A stretch of 34,596 nt of DNA from Paenibacillus sp. A3 (GCF_001399685.1 NZ_JTHN01000027.1:1-34596), one strand, 5' to 3'. Positions 23,322-32,618 are shown, counted from the first letter of the stretch. Notes: generated by a model not told the origin, from the sequence alone. Program-made: numbers and translations.

Positions 23322-24925
23322 AGGTCATGATCGTAGACGACGAAAAGATGCTCCGCATCGGGCTCAACATGATGATTCCGTGGGAGGAGCACGGCTACGA
23401 GCTGTGCGGCGGGGCGGAGGACGGGCTGGCGGCGCTCGGCATGATCGACTGGCTGGAGCCGGACATCGTCATCACCGATCTGCGAATGCCGCGGATGGAC
23501 GGGCTCGAGTTGATCCAGGAGCTGCGAAGCCGCCCCGGGTTTCGCGGCAAAATCATCGCTCTGAGCAACTACGACGAGTACGCGCTGGTGCGCGAGGCGC
23601 TGAAGCTCGGCGCGCTCGATTACTTGCTGAAAGTGACCCTGAAAGCGGAGGAGCTGCTGGCCGTGCTCGGCAAAACCCGCGAGCTTATCCTTGCCGAGCG
23701 CCAGGAACAAGAAGCGGACCGCATCCGGACGGAAGCGGTGTTGGAAGGCTACCGGCTGTCCAAAAACCACTTTTTCCAAGATCTAGTAAATGGCGAACCG
23801 CTATCCGATAGCGAGCTGGCACGGCAGGCGAGCCGTCTCAAGATCGAGCCCGGCGAGCGGCCGCTGTTCCTGCTGTACCTGCACGTCGACCGGTATGACC
23901 GGAACAAATGGAGCCAAAAGCAGTTGATGTCGTTCTCCATCCGCAATATCGTATCCGAGCTGATGACCGGCTTGCCCGTGGGCGAGTTCGCGGAAATCGC
24001 CGGCTGCGAGTATATGGTACTGCTCTCCGGACAAGGCCGGTATGCCTCCGACAGCGGCAAAATGCAGCTCGCCAAGCAGATCGCGGACATGCTGCGGATG
24101 TACTTGAATTTGGAGGTCAACGTCGTCGTCAGCGAGCCGTTCGCCGGGCTGCGTCACGCAAGCAGGGCTTACCGCGCCTGCAATCGGGCGGCAGGCATCC
24201 GTTTCTACCTTCCGGCCCCGGTCGTCATGCACGCCGGGGAGAGCGGCTGCCACGACGGTTCTCTGCCTCCGCCTATCGTACGGCTGCAGGACGACATGAT
24301 CGCGCGGATTCGTTCCGGCGAAACCTGCGACCTAGCCGACGCCATGGAAGCCTTGCTGGAAGCGGCGGGAGCGGCGCGGCTTCACCCTTCCCTGCTGGCG
24401 CGGAGCGCCTTGACGGTGATCGACTGCTGGGAGGCGGCCGGCGCGGGGACCGGCGGAAGCGGCGCTCGGCCGGGGACGTACCGCGATTCGCTCGCGCAAG
24501 CGGGAACCGCCGGCGAGTTCCGGGCCGCGTTCGCAGAGGCGCTGCGCTACCTTGAACGCCATGCCCCTCTCCCCGCCGCACGGAAATACCGCAAGGAAGT
24601 GCGCGGGATCATCGAATATTTGCTTGAGCATATCGACCGGAAAATTACGCTGGAGGCCATTGCCCGGCACGTCAACTTGAACGAAAACCACATGTCGCGC
24701 CTGTTCAAAAACGAGACCGGCCAAACGATCGTCGGCTACTTGAACGGGCTGCGCATGGAGCGGGCCAGGGAGCTGCTGAAAAATCCCGACCTGAGCGTCA
24801 AAGCGGTCGCCGAAGACGTCGGCATTCCGGACCCGTTTTATTTCAACCGCCTGTTCCGCAAGCTGTACGGCCTAAGCCCGACCGATTACAAGAAACAGGC
24901 GCTAAAAAATCAGAATCGTCCATAA
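23318..24925 (+). CDS. AraC-type response regulator, YesN type
   Basis: This 535-residue regulator has a receiver domain (about 1-120), with acidic D7/D8, phospho-acceptor D54 in VITDLRMP, S83 in ALSNYDE and K105 in YLLKVTL. A long middle region follows, and two AraC helix-turn-helix units lie at about 427-530, including LEAIARHVNLNENHMSRLFKNE and AVAEDVGIPDPFYFNRLFRK. It is the partner of the kinase upstream, with an ATGA overlap. It probably activates the binding-protein gene that starts 79 bp downstream and the rest of the locus. The receiver and both DNA-binding helices look intact. Confidence 0.94.
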   Translation: MKVMIVDDEKMLRIGLNMMIPWEEHGYELCGGAEDGLAALGMIDWLEPDIVITDLRMPRMDGLELIQELRSRPGFRGKIIALSNYDEYALVREALKLGALDYLLKVTLKAEELLAVLGKTRELILAERQEQEADRIRTEAVLEGYRLSKNHFFQDLVNGEPLSDSELARQASRLKIEPGERPLFLLYLHVDRYDRNKWSQKQLMSFSIRNIVSELMTGLPVGEFAEIAGCEYMVLLSGQGRYASDSGKMQLAKQIADMLRMYLNLEVNVVVSEPFAGLRHASRAYRACNRAAGIRFYLPAPVVMHAGESGCHDGSLPPPIVRLQDDMIARIRSGETCDLADAMEALLEAAGAARLHPSLLARSALTVIDCWEAAGAGTGGSGARPGTYRDSLAQAGTAGEFRAAFAEALRYLERHAPLPAARKYRKEVRGIIEYLLEHIDRKITLEAIARHVNLNENHMSRLFKNETGQTIVGYLNGLRMERARELLKNPDLSVKAVAEDVGIPDPFYFNRLFRKLYGLSPTDYKKQALKNQNRP

Positions 24926-25004
24926 TTGCGCAAGGATCGTTCATTTCCATCCGCCCTCGCTTGCTTTACCATAAAGTCATTATCCTTCAAGGGGGAAACC
25001 GTCT

Positions 25005-26294
25005 ATGACCAAGAAGCTTGCGGCCGTTCTGAGCGTCTGCGCGGCGGCCGGTCTGCTCGCCGGATGCGCCGCATCGACGACGCCCGCCGCAACTGCGCCG
25101 GAGAAGAAAGAAGAAAGCCAGAAAAAAGAAAGCGTTTCCCTGAATGTCATCTTCATGAAGCAGGCGGGCTACAGCGAGGAAGCGATCAAGGAAGCGGTCG
25201 ACGCGTTCATCAAAGCCAATCCCAACATTAAGGTCGAAGCCGCCTTCGTGCCGTACGAGGCGCTAGAGCAAAAAATTCTCGTCGGCGGAGGCAGCTACGA
25301 CGTCATGCTGATCGACGCGCCGTGGACCGCCAAATTCGTCAAAGCGAATCTGCTGCTCGATGTGACGGGCAAAGTATCGGACGCCGAGCGCGGCGACATC
25401 TTCGAAGGCGCGCTGAGCGCGATGCGCGCCGACGGCAAGCTGTACGGCATGCCATGGCTCAACGACGTCAAGTATTTGTTCTACAACAAAGAAATGCTGG
25501 AGAAAGCGGGCATTGCTGCAGTGCCCAAGACGTGGGACGAACTGATCGCCGCATCCAAAACGCTGAAAGAGAAAAAAATCGTCGAGCATCCGATCGTCTG
25601 GTCGTGGAAGCAGGCGGAAGCCTTGTCGGTAGACTTCACAATGATCGCCGGCTCCTTCGGCGGCGAGTTTGTGAAGGACGGCAAGCCGACGATCCAGACG
25701 CCCGAAAACGTCGAAGCGCTCGCGTTTATGCAAAAGTCGATCAAGGACGGGCTGACGAATCCGAGCTCCGTGGAATATTTGGAGGAGGATGTGCGGGGCG
25801 TATTTTCCAGCGGAAAAGCCGCCTTCGCCTTGAACTGGACTTACATGTACGACATGGCGAACGACCCGAAGGAGTCGAAGGTCGTCGGCAAGGTCGGCAT
25901 CGCCGCCGTGCCCGGAACGGCCAAAAAGCCGAGCGCCACGACCAACGGAGGCATGGGGCTGGCGATCTCCAAGAAAAGCAAGCATCCCGATGAGGCCTGG
26001 AAATTCATCCAGTTCCTGTCTTCAAAGGAGTTCCAGAAAAAGCATGCCCAAAGCGCGCTGCCGATCTGGAAATCGCTGTTAAACGACAGCGCCGTCACCG
26101 GTACGAACCCGCAGCTGATCGAAGTGTCCAAGAAGCAGTACGAGCATATCGTCAATCGCGCTCAAGTGCCTTGGTACGGCCAATTTTCCACCGAGCTGCA
26201 GGTTTCCGTCCACCAGGCGCTGCTCGATAAAGCGACGCCGCAGAAGGCGCTCGACGACCTGCAGGCCAAAGTAGTCAAGGATATCGCGAAATAA
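25005..26294 (+). CDS. Sugar ABC importer substrate-binding lipoprotein
   Basis: This 429-residue family 1 binding protein has a lipoprotein signal peptide with lipobox LLAGC (C21), followed by an Ala/Thr/Lys linker. The mature part has the family 1 pattern: EAVDAFIKANPNIKVEAAFVPYE near the start, then DGKLYGMPWLNDVKYLFYNK and NGGMGLAISKKSKHPDEAW. It captures mono- or oligosaccharides outside the cell. The start is ATG at 25005 with AAGGGGGA upstream. Its gene follows the YesM/YesN pair, and a small GGGGCG...CGCCCC hairpin (26303-26320) after it may stabilise its mRNA relative to the permease part. The glycosidase encoded at the end of the cluster suggests a plant or microbial polysaccharide fragment as ligand. 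Confidence 0.93.
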   Translation: MTKKLAAVLSVCAAAGLLAGCAASTTPAATAPEKKEESQKKESVSLNVIFMKQAGYSEEAIKEAVDAFIKANPNIKVEAAFVPYEALEQKILVGGGSYDVMLIDAPWTAKFVKANLLLDVTGKVSDAERGDIFEGALSAMRADGKLYGMPWLNDVKYLFYNKEMLEKAGIAAVPKTWDELIAASKTLKEKKIVEHPIVWSWKQAEALSVDFTMIAGSFGGEFVKDGKPTIQTPENVEALAFMQKSIKDGLTNPSSVEYLEEDVRGVFSSGKAAFALNWTYMYDMANDPKESKVVGKVGIAAVPGTAKKPSATTNGGMGLAISKKSKHPDEAWKFIQFLSSKEFQKKHAQSALPIWKSLLNDSAVTGTNPQLIEVSKKQYEHIVNRAQVPWYGQFSTELQVSVHQALLDKATPQKALDDLQAKVVKDIAK

Positions 26295-26302
26295 TGAACA
26301 AT

Positions 26303-26320
26303 GGGGCGCTTCGCCGCCCC
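26303..26320 (+). other. Intercistronic hairpin after the binding-protein gene
   Basis: GGGGCG (26303-26308) and CGCCCC (26315-26320) form a perfect 6-bp GC stem with a 6-nt loop, 8 nt past the stop, with no U-tract. It may protect the upstream mRNA from decay and lower permease expression. Confidence 0.45.
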
Positions 26321-26347
26321 CTGACTAGCCAAGGAGAGATGCTATTT

Positions 26348-27235
26348 ATGAAAAAAAGAACGGGCGAGCAAGCCTTCGGCCTATTCAGCGTCGCTCCTGC
26401 CTTCGTGCTCGTGTTCGGCATTGTCCTGCTTCCGCTGATCCAAACGCTGCTGTACAGCGTACAGGACCGGAACCTGACCTCGTCCGGGTCGGGCGAGTTC
26501 GTCGGGCTGAGCAATTATGCCTCCGTCCTCGGCAATCCCGACGTCTGGTCGGCCTTCGGACGAACCGCTTATTTCGCGGCCGTCTCCATCGCGGCGGAGC
26601 TGCTGCTCGGCACGATGATCGCGTTGCTGCTCAACGAGAAATTCGCCGGCGTCCGCTTTTTGCGCTCTATCATCATCCTGCCTTGGGCCGTGCCGACCAT
26701 CGTCAACGGAGCGATGTGGAAATGGATCTACCACCCGGAGTACGGGGCGCTGAACGCTCTGCTGACCCAGCTTCACCTCATTGATGCGTATCGGCCGTGG
26801 CTCAGCAGCCCTTGGACGGCCATGAACATGGTGATCCTCGCCGACGTGTGGAAAATGACGCCGTTCGTCGCCATCTTCATCCTCGCCTCCCTGCAGCTTA
26901 CGAACAAAAGCGTCTACGAAGCGGCGAATATCGACGGCGCCGGCCTGCTGCGCAGATTCGCCGTCCTTACCCTGCCGTATCTGAAATCAACATTCCTGTT
27001 CCTGATCGTCATGCGGACGATGGAAACGTTCAAGGTGTTCGACCTGATCTTCGTTCTGACCCAAGGCGGACCCGCCAACGGAACGATGGTCGTGAACTAT
27101 ATGACCTACGTCAAAGCGTTCACCAGCCTCCAGTTTTCCGAAGGGGCGACGCTGTCCTACCTGATCGCCGCTTTCATCGCTCTGCTGACGTTCGCTTACG
27201 TGAAAGGGTTCGGTACCGGGGAGGCGAAGACATGA
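26348..27235 (+). CDS. Sugar ABC importer permease (MalF/UgpA-like)
   Basis: This 295-residue protein has about six membrane helices. It has the EAA loop YEAANIDGAGLLRRFAVLTLP that contacts the ATPase, and FDLIFVLTQGGPANGT, a typical MalF/UgpA-like segment. I chose ATG at 26348, 9 nt after AAGGAGAG (26331-26338); an ATG three codons earlier is too close to that site, and an earlier in-frame ATG at 26294 has no ribosome site. It overlaps the next permease gene by ATGA. No ATPase gene is present in the cluster, so it must use a shared one of the MsmX type, as many Firmicutes sugar importers do. Confidence 0.93.
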   Translation: MKKRTGEQAFGLFSVAPAFVLVFGIVLLPLIQTLLYSVQDRNLTSSGSGEFVGLSNYASVLGNPDVWSAFGRTAYFAAVSIAAELLLGTMIALLLNEKFAGVRFLRSIIILPWAVPTIVNGAMWKWIYHPEYGALNALLTQLHLIDAYRPWLSSPWTAMNMVILADVWKMTPFVAIFILASLQLTNKSVYEAANIDGAGLLRRFAVLTLPYLKSTFLFLIVMRTMETFKVFDLIFVLTQGGPANGTMVVNYMTYVKAFTSLQFSEGATLSYLIAAFIALLTFAYVKGFGTGEAKT

Positions 27236-28077
27236 AATCGCGCACGCTGACTTTCGTCCAATATGCGTTCGGACTGGCCGTCGCCTTCTGCACGCTGGCT
27301 CCCTTCGCATGGCTGCTGCTGTCCAGCATCTCGTATCAGGTCGATCTGCAGAGCGTCCCGCTGCGCTGGCTTCCGGAACGGGTGACGCTTGCGCGGTATA
27401 GCGATATTTTCACCAATCCGGACAACGATATGGCTTATGCCTTCCGCATTTCGATGAAGAACAGCTTGATCGTCGCCGCTTTTGTTACCTTGATCGCTCT
27501 CATCGTGGGGGGCTTGGCCGCTCATGCTTTCGCGAAGTACCGCTTTACCTTCCGACAGCCGCTCATTTACTTGTTTTTGTTCACGTACATGATTCCGTCC
27601 ATCGTGATCGTCATCCCCTTGTATATGACGGTGGACCAACTGGGCCTGCTCGACTCCAAAGCGACGCTCGTGCTCTTGAATTTGTCGTTTGCGATCCCGT
27701 TCGTCATCTGGATTATGCAGAGCTACTTCAAGCAATTGTCCCACGAGTTCTACGAAGCGGCCGCGCTGGACGGCTGTACCCGGCTGCAAACGCTCCGGCT
27801 GGTCGTCGTTCCGATGGTCAGACCCGGCATCGTCGCCACCCTGATCTTCGTGTTCCTGCTGTCCTGGGACGATTTCTTCTTCGGCCTGCTGTTCACCTCC
27901 ACGCTCGACTCCAAGACGATCTCCGTCGCCATCTCGGAGTTCAGCGGCAAGCATGCGGTCGATTTCGGCATGGTGGCCACCGGCGGCGTCGTCGCTTCCG
28001 TCCCTCCGCTGCTCGTTGCTATCTTCCTGCAGCGTTTTCTCGTTCACGGCATGACGGCCGGAGGGGTCAAGGAGTAA
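27232..28077 (+). CDS. Sugar ABC importer permease (MalG/UgpE-like)
   Basis: This 281-residue protein has about six membrane helices and the EAA loop YEAAALDGCTRLQTLRLVVVP. FLFTYMIPSIVIVIPLYM and FLLSWDDFFFGLLFTST are typical of the MalG/UgpE type. It pairs with the previous permease. The start is ATG at 27232, overlapping its stop as ATGA, with GGGGAGGCGAAGAC upstream. The open frame continues upstream inside the other permease, but that part is an artefact. The next gene starts 45 bp downstream; AACGGCCCGCCGTT and GTTGTTTACACAAC in that gap form two small hairpins. Confidence 0.93.
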   Translation: MKSRTLTFVQYAFGLAVAFCTLAPFAWLLLSSISYQVDLQSVPLRWLPERVTLARYSDIFTNPDNDMAYAFRISMKNSLIVAAFVTLIALIVGGLAAHAFAKYRFTFRQPLIYLFLFTYMIPSIVIVIPLYMTVDQLGLLDSKATLVLLNLSFAIPFVIWIMQSYFKQLSHEFYEAAALDGCTRLQTLRLVVVPMVRPGIVATLIFVFLLSWDDFFFGLLFTSTLDSKTISVAISEFSGKHAVDFGMVATGGVVASVPPLLVAIFLQRFLVHGMTAGGVKE

Positions 28078-28122
28078 CGGCCCGCCGTTGTTTACACAAC
28101 AACAATCAAAGGAGGCTGTTTC

Positions 28123-30318
28123 ATGAGAAAGCGAATCATGATGCTGGTCCTGAGCTGTCTGATGGTGCTGTCGGCGTTCGCTGCATCCCCCGGCTCGTCC
28201 TACGCCGCGGCCAATGCGATCCGCGTCAATCAGGTCGGTTACGAGAAAACGTATCCGAAAACCGCCGTTGTCGATTGGTCGTCTTCAGGAGCCAGACCGA
28301 CATCGTTTGAGATCATCGACGCATCGACTTCGCAGTCCGTCTTTCAAGGCGCCATCGCCGCCGCGGATTGGAAAAGCATGACTTCGTGGTACAGCGACCG
28401 GGTATTTGCCAAACTCGATTTCACCGCGTTCCGGACGCCCGGCAAGTACAAAATCAGGATCGCTCAGGGCGGCACGGTTACGTCTCCGGCCTTCGACATC
28501 GACGATGCCCTTCTGTTCAAAAAGACGTTCGGCCCGGCGCTCGATTATTTCTTCAAAAGCCGCAACGCCGGCGCCGTATGGAACGCCGACGCCAAAGCGA
28601 AGCTGTTCGGCAGCAATCCCGCTCAGACCCGCGACGTGCGCGGCGGCTGGTACGACGCTTCGGGCGACATCTCCAAATATTTGAGCCATCTCCAGTACAC
28701 CAACTTTATGACGCCACAGCAGACGCCGCTGGTCGTCTGGGCGATGACCTACATTCGCGACCGCTACCCGGCGCAGCTCGATGCGATCGGCAAGAAATCC
28801 GCTTTGGAGCAGGAAGCTGCCTTCGGCGCCGATTTCCTCGTACGCATGAAAGCGAACAATCCGTACTTCTACGTGACCGTGTTCGACAACTGGACGGGCG
28901 ATTTGTCCAAGCGGTATGTGGCCGCCTACTCCAACAGCACGGGCGACAAGTCGGCCAATTACCAGGCCGCTTTCCGCGAAGGCGGCGGCATGGCGATCGC
29001 AGCGCTGGCGGCCAGCGCCAGACTCGGCTTGTCCGGGGAGTTCACCAGCGCCGACTATTTGAACGCGGCCGTCAGCGCCTACGCGCATCTGAAGACGAAC
29101 AACACCAGCTATACCGACAACGGGGTCGAAAATATTATCGACGATTACTGCGCTCTGATCGCGGCCACCGAATTGTACAAAGCGACGAACAACCAGACTT
29201 ACCTGACCGACGCCCGCTCCCGGGCCGCAAGCATCGTAAACAGGCAGCACGCGGAAGGCTGGTATTACGCAGACGGCGGCTCGCGCCCGTATTACCATGC
29301 GGCGGAGGCGGGAATGCCCGCGCTGGCGCTGGCTCTCTACGCACAGACGGATACGGCGTCTTCGCAGACGGCCAATATCGACTCGATCAAAAATTACATC
29401 AACCATCTGCTCGCCATTACCGGCGAAGTTCCGAACGGCTTCGGCCTGTCCAGACAAGTAACCAAGCACAACGGCAAAATCCGCAAAGATTTCTTCATCC
29501 CGCGGCAAAACGAATCGAATTATTGGTGGCAGGGGGAAAATGCGCGGCTGTCGTCCTTGTCGGCCATGTCGCTGATCGGCGGGAAATACGCCTTCGCAGG
29601 CAGCGCGAATTTGCCGGACACGTACCGCACTTATTACGCCGATCAATTGGACTGGATTCTCGGGAAAAACCCGTACGGCATCTCGATGCTGAGAGGCTTC
29701 GGGACGAATCACCCGGATTATGGCAGCACGAAATACGGCCATACGGACCTCGACGGCGGGATCAGCAACGGCGTTCATTCCAAAAACAACGACGGCTCCG
29801 GCATCGACTTCATCCAGTCCGGCGGCGAGAGATGGCGCAGCCTGGAGCAGTGGATTCCCCACGCCGCCTGGTATATGCTGGCCATTACGTCCATTCTCGA
29901 CGAGGTGCCTGTCACACCTCCGCCGACAGGCGGCAATCTTGCGCTCGGCAAGCAGGCTGTCGCCAGCTCCATCGAAAGCGCAGGCTTCGAAGCGTCCAAA
30001 GCGGTGGACGGCAACGGGAGCACAAGATGGGCCAGCGCGGAAGGGCAAGATCCGCAATGGATCTACGTCGATCTCGGCTCGTCCAAAGCGGTCAGCAAAG
30101 TCAAGCTGAAATGGGAAGCCGCCTACGCGTCGGCCTACAAAATTCAAGTGTCGGATAACGCAGCCGGTTGGACGGACGTATATACGACGACCAGCGGCAA
30201 CGGCGGAACGGACGAAGTCACGTTCGCCTCGCAGAACGCAAGGTATGTCCGGGTACTCGGCACCGCACGCGGCACAGCCTACGGGTATTCGCTGTTCGAA
30301 TTCGAAGTGTATTCATGA
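28123..30318 (+). CDS. Secreted glycoside hydrolase family 9-like enzyme with C-terminal F5/8 type C domain
   Basis: This 731-residue protein has a Sec signal peptide (about 1-29), an N-terminal cellulase Ig-like domain (about 31-130, AIRVNQVGYEKTYPKTAVV), a GH9-type (alpha/alpha)6 catalytic domain (about 140-593), a short linker VTPPPTGG (597-604) and a discoidin/F5-8 type C or CBM32-like domain (605-731). Catalytic candidates are D178 and D182 in GGWYDASGDISKY and E569 in GGERWRSLEQW. The usual GH9 motif is DAGD; here an extra Ser makes DASGD. GH9 members include endoglucanases and exo-beta-glucosaminidases, so the substrate is open. It is secreted; the terminal domain likely binds a polysaccharide. 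AAGGAGG lies 7 nt upstream. It is probably co-transcribed with the importer. Confidence 0.9.
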   Translation: MRKRIMMLVLSCLMVLSAFAASPGSSYAAANAIRVNQVGYEKTYPKTAVVDWSSSGARPTSFEIIDASTSQSVFQGAIAAADWKSMTSWYSDRVFAKLDFTAFRTPGKYKIRIAQGGTVTSPAFDIDDALLFKKTFGPALDYFFKSRNAGAVWNADAKAKLFGSNPAQTRDVRGGWYDASGDISKYLSHLQYTNFMTPQQTPLVVWAMTYIRDRYPAQLDAIGKKSALEQEAAFGADFLVRMKANNPYFYVTVFDNWTGDLSKRYVAAYSNSTGDKSANYQAAFREGGGMAIAALAASARLGLSGEFTSADYLNAAVSAYAHLKTNNTSYTDNGVENIIDDYCALIAATELYKATNNQTYLTDARSRAASIVNRQHAEGWYYADGGSRPYYHAAEAGMPALALALYAQTDTASSQTANIDSIKNYINHLLAITGEVPNGFGLSRQVTKHNGKIRKDFFIPRQNESNYWWQGENARLSSLSAMSLIGGKYAFAGSANLPDTYRTYYADQLDWILGKNPYGISMLRGFGTNHPDYGSTKYGHTDLDGGISNGVHSKNNDGSGIDFIQSGGERWRSLEQWIPHAAWYMLAITSILDEVPVTPPPTGGNLALGKQAVASSIESAGFEASKAVDGNGSTRWASAEGQDPQWIYVDLGSSKAVSKVKLKWEAAYASAYKIQVSDNAAGWTDVYTTTSGNGGTDEVTFASQNARYVRVLGTARGTAYGYSLFEFEVYS

Positions 30319-30339
30319 AATAGCGCACAAAACTTTCCT

Positions 30340-30371
30340 CCCTCGGGTCTGCCAGTCCGGTAGCCCGAGGG
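30340..30371. terminator. Terminator between the GH9 and gerC genes, probably bidirectional
   Basis: CCCTCGGG (30340-30347) and CCCGAGGG (30364-30371) form a perfect 8-bp GC stem with a 16-nt loop. It lies 21 bp after the GH9 stop and 31 bp after the convergent gerC stop. U-tracts are weak on both strands (CTCTCTTCCTC on plus, AGTTTTG on minus). Confidence 0.7.
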
Positions 30372-30402
30372 CGCCTCTCTTCCTCGCAGAGAACCGCATT
30401 AA

Positions 30403-31518
30403 TCATTTGGTGGCTCCGCTGCTCTTGAGTGTCAGCTTGACCTTGACGTTCACGTCCGATTTTGCGAATACGTCTGCCCATTGCTGCTGCACTTGTTTAT
30501 ATGCCTTGTATTGATGCGCCCGCGCATAGATGCCGAAGCCGACCGGATCAACCTTCTGGCTCTGGAATTTTTTCACCAGCTCCGAGAATTGCTTCTCCAG
30601 CTGCTTTTCAATCATAGCTTCCAGTTCCCCTCCTTTTTGGGCAAAATCAAAAGGAAACAATCTCTGCGTCAAAGCTCCCGACAAATGGATGGCGACATCA
30701 AAACGAAACTTCCCTTCATTGTATGCCGTTTTGATTTTGACCTTCTCGGTACCTGCGTTGAAGCTGACAATATCCGATGCGAAGATACCGCTCTTTCGCT
30801 CGTGCGGGAGATGGATATTGAAAGGAACTTCGTCTACGGTACGCCGCTGCAGAATGAGCAGCAAGGAGCTTTCCTGCTGATTCAGCGAGCCTTTGTATTT
30901 ACCTTTGTTATCCAGCAGCGCCGTGCCCATAACTTCGAGTTCCTTGTTGAATTTAAGCTCGGAAATGGAGATGGTCATGCCTTTCTCATACTTCTGATCA
31001 ATCAGCTTCTGAATCGTCGTCCGGACGGTGAAATTTCGCCGGTTGTTTTTATCGAGCAGTCTAGTCAGATGAAGTGAAAGCCGCGGCTTGTCCTTGGGAT
31101 AATGGTGGATGACATCGGATACCCGGCCGTTCACGAGCACGACCTTCGCATTGACGGTCTGCTTCCCGTCCCGGAAAAAGACATCCGTCAAAGGAAGCCA
31201 ATCTGCCCGCTCCGTCAAACGCTTGCCGAGAAACAAGATTTGCGATTTCCCTCCGACGGTAAGGGCGGAGACGACGGCATCGAATTTGTTTCTTGACGTT
31301 CGGATCGTCCTGGTCCGGAATCCGTAGGCTTCATTGTCTCTCTTCGCTTCTTTACTGAACACGGGAGCAGCCATATAAACCACCAAATGATCTTTCTCAT
31401 CCAAGTCGAGGCCTACCGATAATCCGAGCGTCAAATTCTCGATATTCGCCTGATCCCAACATCCGGGCAACACCGCCACGCAGACGGCCAATGCCGCCGC
31501 CCGTACCCATCGCTTCAT
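30403..31518 (-). CDS. Spore germination protein, Ger(x)C family (copy 1)
   Basis: This 371-residue protein has a lipoprotein signal peptide with a lipobox ending LPGC (C20) and the Ger(x)C opening GCWDQANIENLTLGLSVGLDLDE. In Bacillus GerC-type proteins are lipid-anchored subunits of the germinant receptor in the inner spore membrane, together with GerA and GerB. C-terminal family blocks such as FPFDFAQKGG and KVDPVGFGIYARAHQYK are present. The start is ATG at 31518, about 4 nt after AAGGGG, and overlaps the gerB stop as ATGA. Its N-terminus is open upstream, but the extension lies inside gerB. It is the last gene of the four-gene cluster. Confidence 0.92.
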   Translation of the reverse strand: MKRWVRAAALAVCVAVLPGCWDQANIENLTLGLSVGLDLDEKDHLVVYMAAPVFSKEAKRDNEAYGFRTRTIRTSRNKFDAVVSALTVGGKSQILFLGKRLTERADWLPLTDVFFRDGKQTVNAKVVLVNGRVSDVIHHYPKDKPRLSLHLTRLLDKNNRRNFTVRTTIQKLIDQKYEKGMTISISELKFNKELEVMGTALLDNKGKYKGSLNQQESSLLLILQRRTVDEVPFNIHLPHERKSGIFASDIVSFNAGTEKVKIKTAYNEGKFRFDVAIHLSGALTQRLFPFDFAQKGGELEAMIEKQLEKQFSELVKKFQSQKVDPVGFGIYARAHQYKAYKQVQQQWADVFAKSDVNVKVKLTLKSSGATK

Positions 31519-32618
31519 GTTCCCCTTCGCCTCCACTGCAGACGATCGTGAAGCCATACGTACATCCATAAAACATAAGGAAACAAATAGCCGAAGAGGA
31601 TCCCGGTCAAGTTGACGGTTTCAATCCATTTATCCGTCTTGTTGAACGTCGGCTTAACAAAGAACACGGCGACGACAAAAAGCAGCATAAGCCATTGAAG
31701 CAGTTTGCGGTGATCTTCTCTGCCGAACATCCAATTGATTGAGAAAACGGAAAAGTACATCCCCGGCAGCCATGTCGTTGAAATGATCATAATAAAGAAA
31801 GCGAGAAACACGATTTCCAGCCGTTCGATAAACCGGAATTCCATCGTTTTAAGCACATTGACCGACGGTTCGTTAAAATGGGTAATCGCATCCGGGCTGA
31901 AAAAGACGGTGCAGGTCACGGTAACATGCAGGTAAACGAGTAGCGTCAGCGTATTGGCGACAATAATCCCCGTGGAGGCGTATTGTTTGGATTTGAGAAA
32001 CGGATACAAGAGAAACGCCACTTCAAACCCTAAAAAGGCGAACAGCGTCGGCTGAACCGCCTGCAGGATCGGCTGAAGCCCCTCTTTAAATAAAGGAAGC
32101 ATATACAGCCAATTGCTCTCTCTCAAGGAGAGGAGGTAGAAAAAGGGCATCCACAAGGTGACATAAAAAACAAGCTCCGCATAGCGGCCTAACACGCGAA
32201 CGCCTCCCCGGGCAACCAAATACGACGGGACGGCAAGCAGAATCAGCATGACGAAATCGGGAGTTTTCGGTAAAATCCACGACTTGAGGAACAACACCGC
32301 CCTCACCATGATGGTATAGGAAAAGAAAGCGAAATACAGCGCGGTAAAAACCGCTGCGGCATGTCCCGCCCACTTCCCCACGTAGCGCTTCAGCAGATCA
32401 AAAAGCGTTCCGTCGGGGTGCCGCTTCATCACTTGGACAATCATTAGACTGGAACATGTGGCGATGACAAAACCGATAACGATGGCGATCCACCCGTCGG
32501 TTCCCGCGCGATCGGCCAATTCACGGGGGAGCTGAAGCAGACCGATACCCAACTGAATACCGGCGATCAGAAAAATATATTGCATCAATGTGATATCATT
32601 AAACGCATACTTTTTCAT
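31515..32618 (-). CDS. Spore germination protein, GerB/GerAB family (copy 1)
   Basis: This 367-residue membrane protein has about ten transmembrane helices. It belongs to the GerAB/amino-acid permease-like family: NDITLMQYIFLIAGIQLGIGLLQLPRELA near the start, and EVAFLLYPFLKSK and STTWLPGMYFSVFS later. GerB is the probable germinant-binding subunit of the receptor. The start is ATG at 32618, with GGGTGATGAAG just upstream, a mediocre site. It follows gerC copy 2 by 44 nt and overlaps gerC copy 1 by ATGA. No gerA gene is in the window; it may lie beyond the right edge. The germinant cannot be predicted. Confidence 0.92.
   Translation of the reverse strand: MKKYAFNDITLMQYIFLIAGIQLGIGLLQLPRELADRAGTDGWIAIVIGFVIATCSSLMIVQVMKRHPDGTLFDLLKRYVGKWAGHAAAVFTALYFAFFSYTIMVRAVLFLKSWILPKTPDFVMLILLAVPSYLVARGGVRVLGRYAELVFYVTLWMPFFYLLSLRESNWLYMLPLFKEGLQPILQAVQPTLFAFLGFEVAFLLYPFLKSKQYASTGIIVANTLTLLVYLHVTVTCTVFFSPDAITHFNEPSVNVLKTMEFRFIERLEIVFLAFFIMIISTTWLPGMYFSVFSINWMFGREDHRKLLQWLMLLFVVAVFFVKPTFNKTDKWIETVNLTGILFGYLFPYVLWMYVWLHDRLQWRRRGT

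Noticed and set aside
21332..24933. The palindrome TTGCGCAA at 21332-21339 and 24926-24933, before the kinase and binding-protein genes
   Set aside because: A third copy occurs in the coding sequence of an importer ATPase near 13912-13919, and flanking bases differ, so chance is likely.
28285..30147. Long antisense and shifted frames (about 600 codons) inside the GH9 gene
   Set aside because: The GH9 frame has signal peptide, Ig-like, catalytic and C-terminal domains in order; the others show none.
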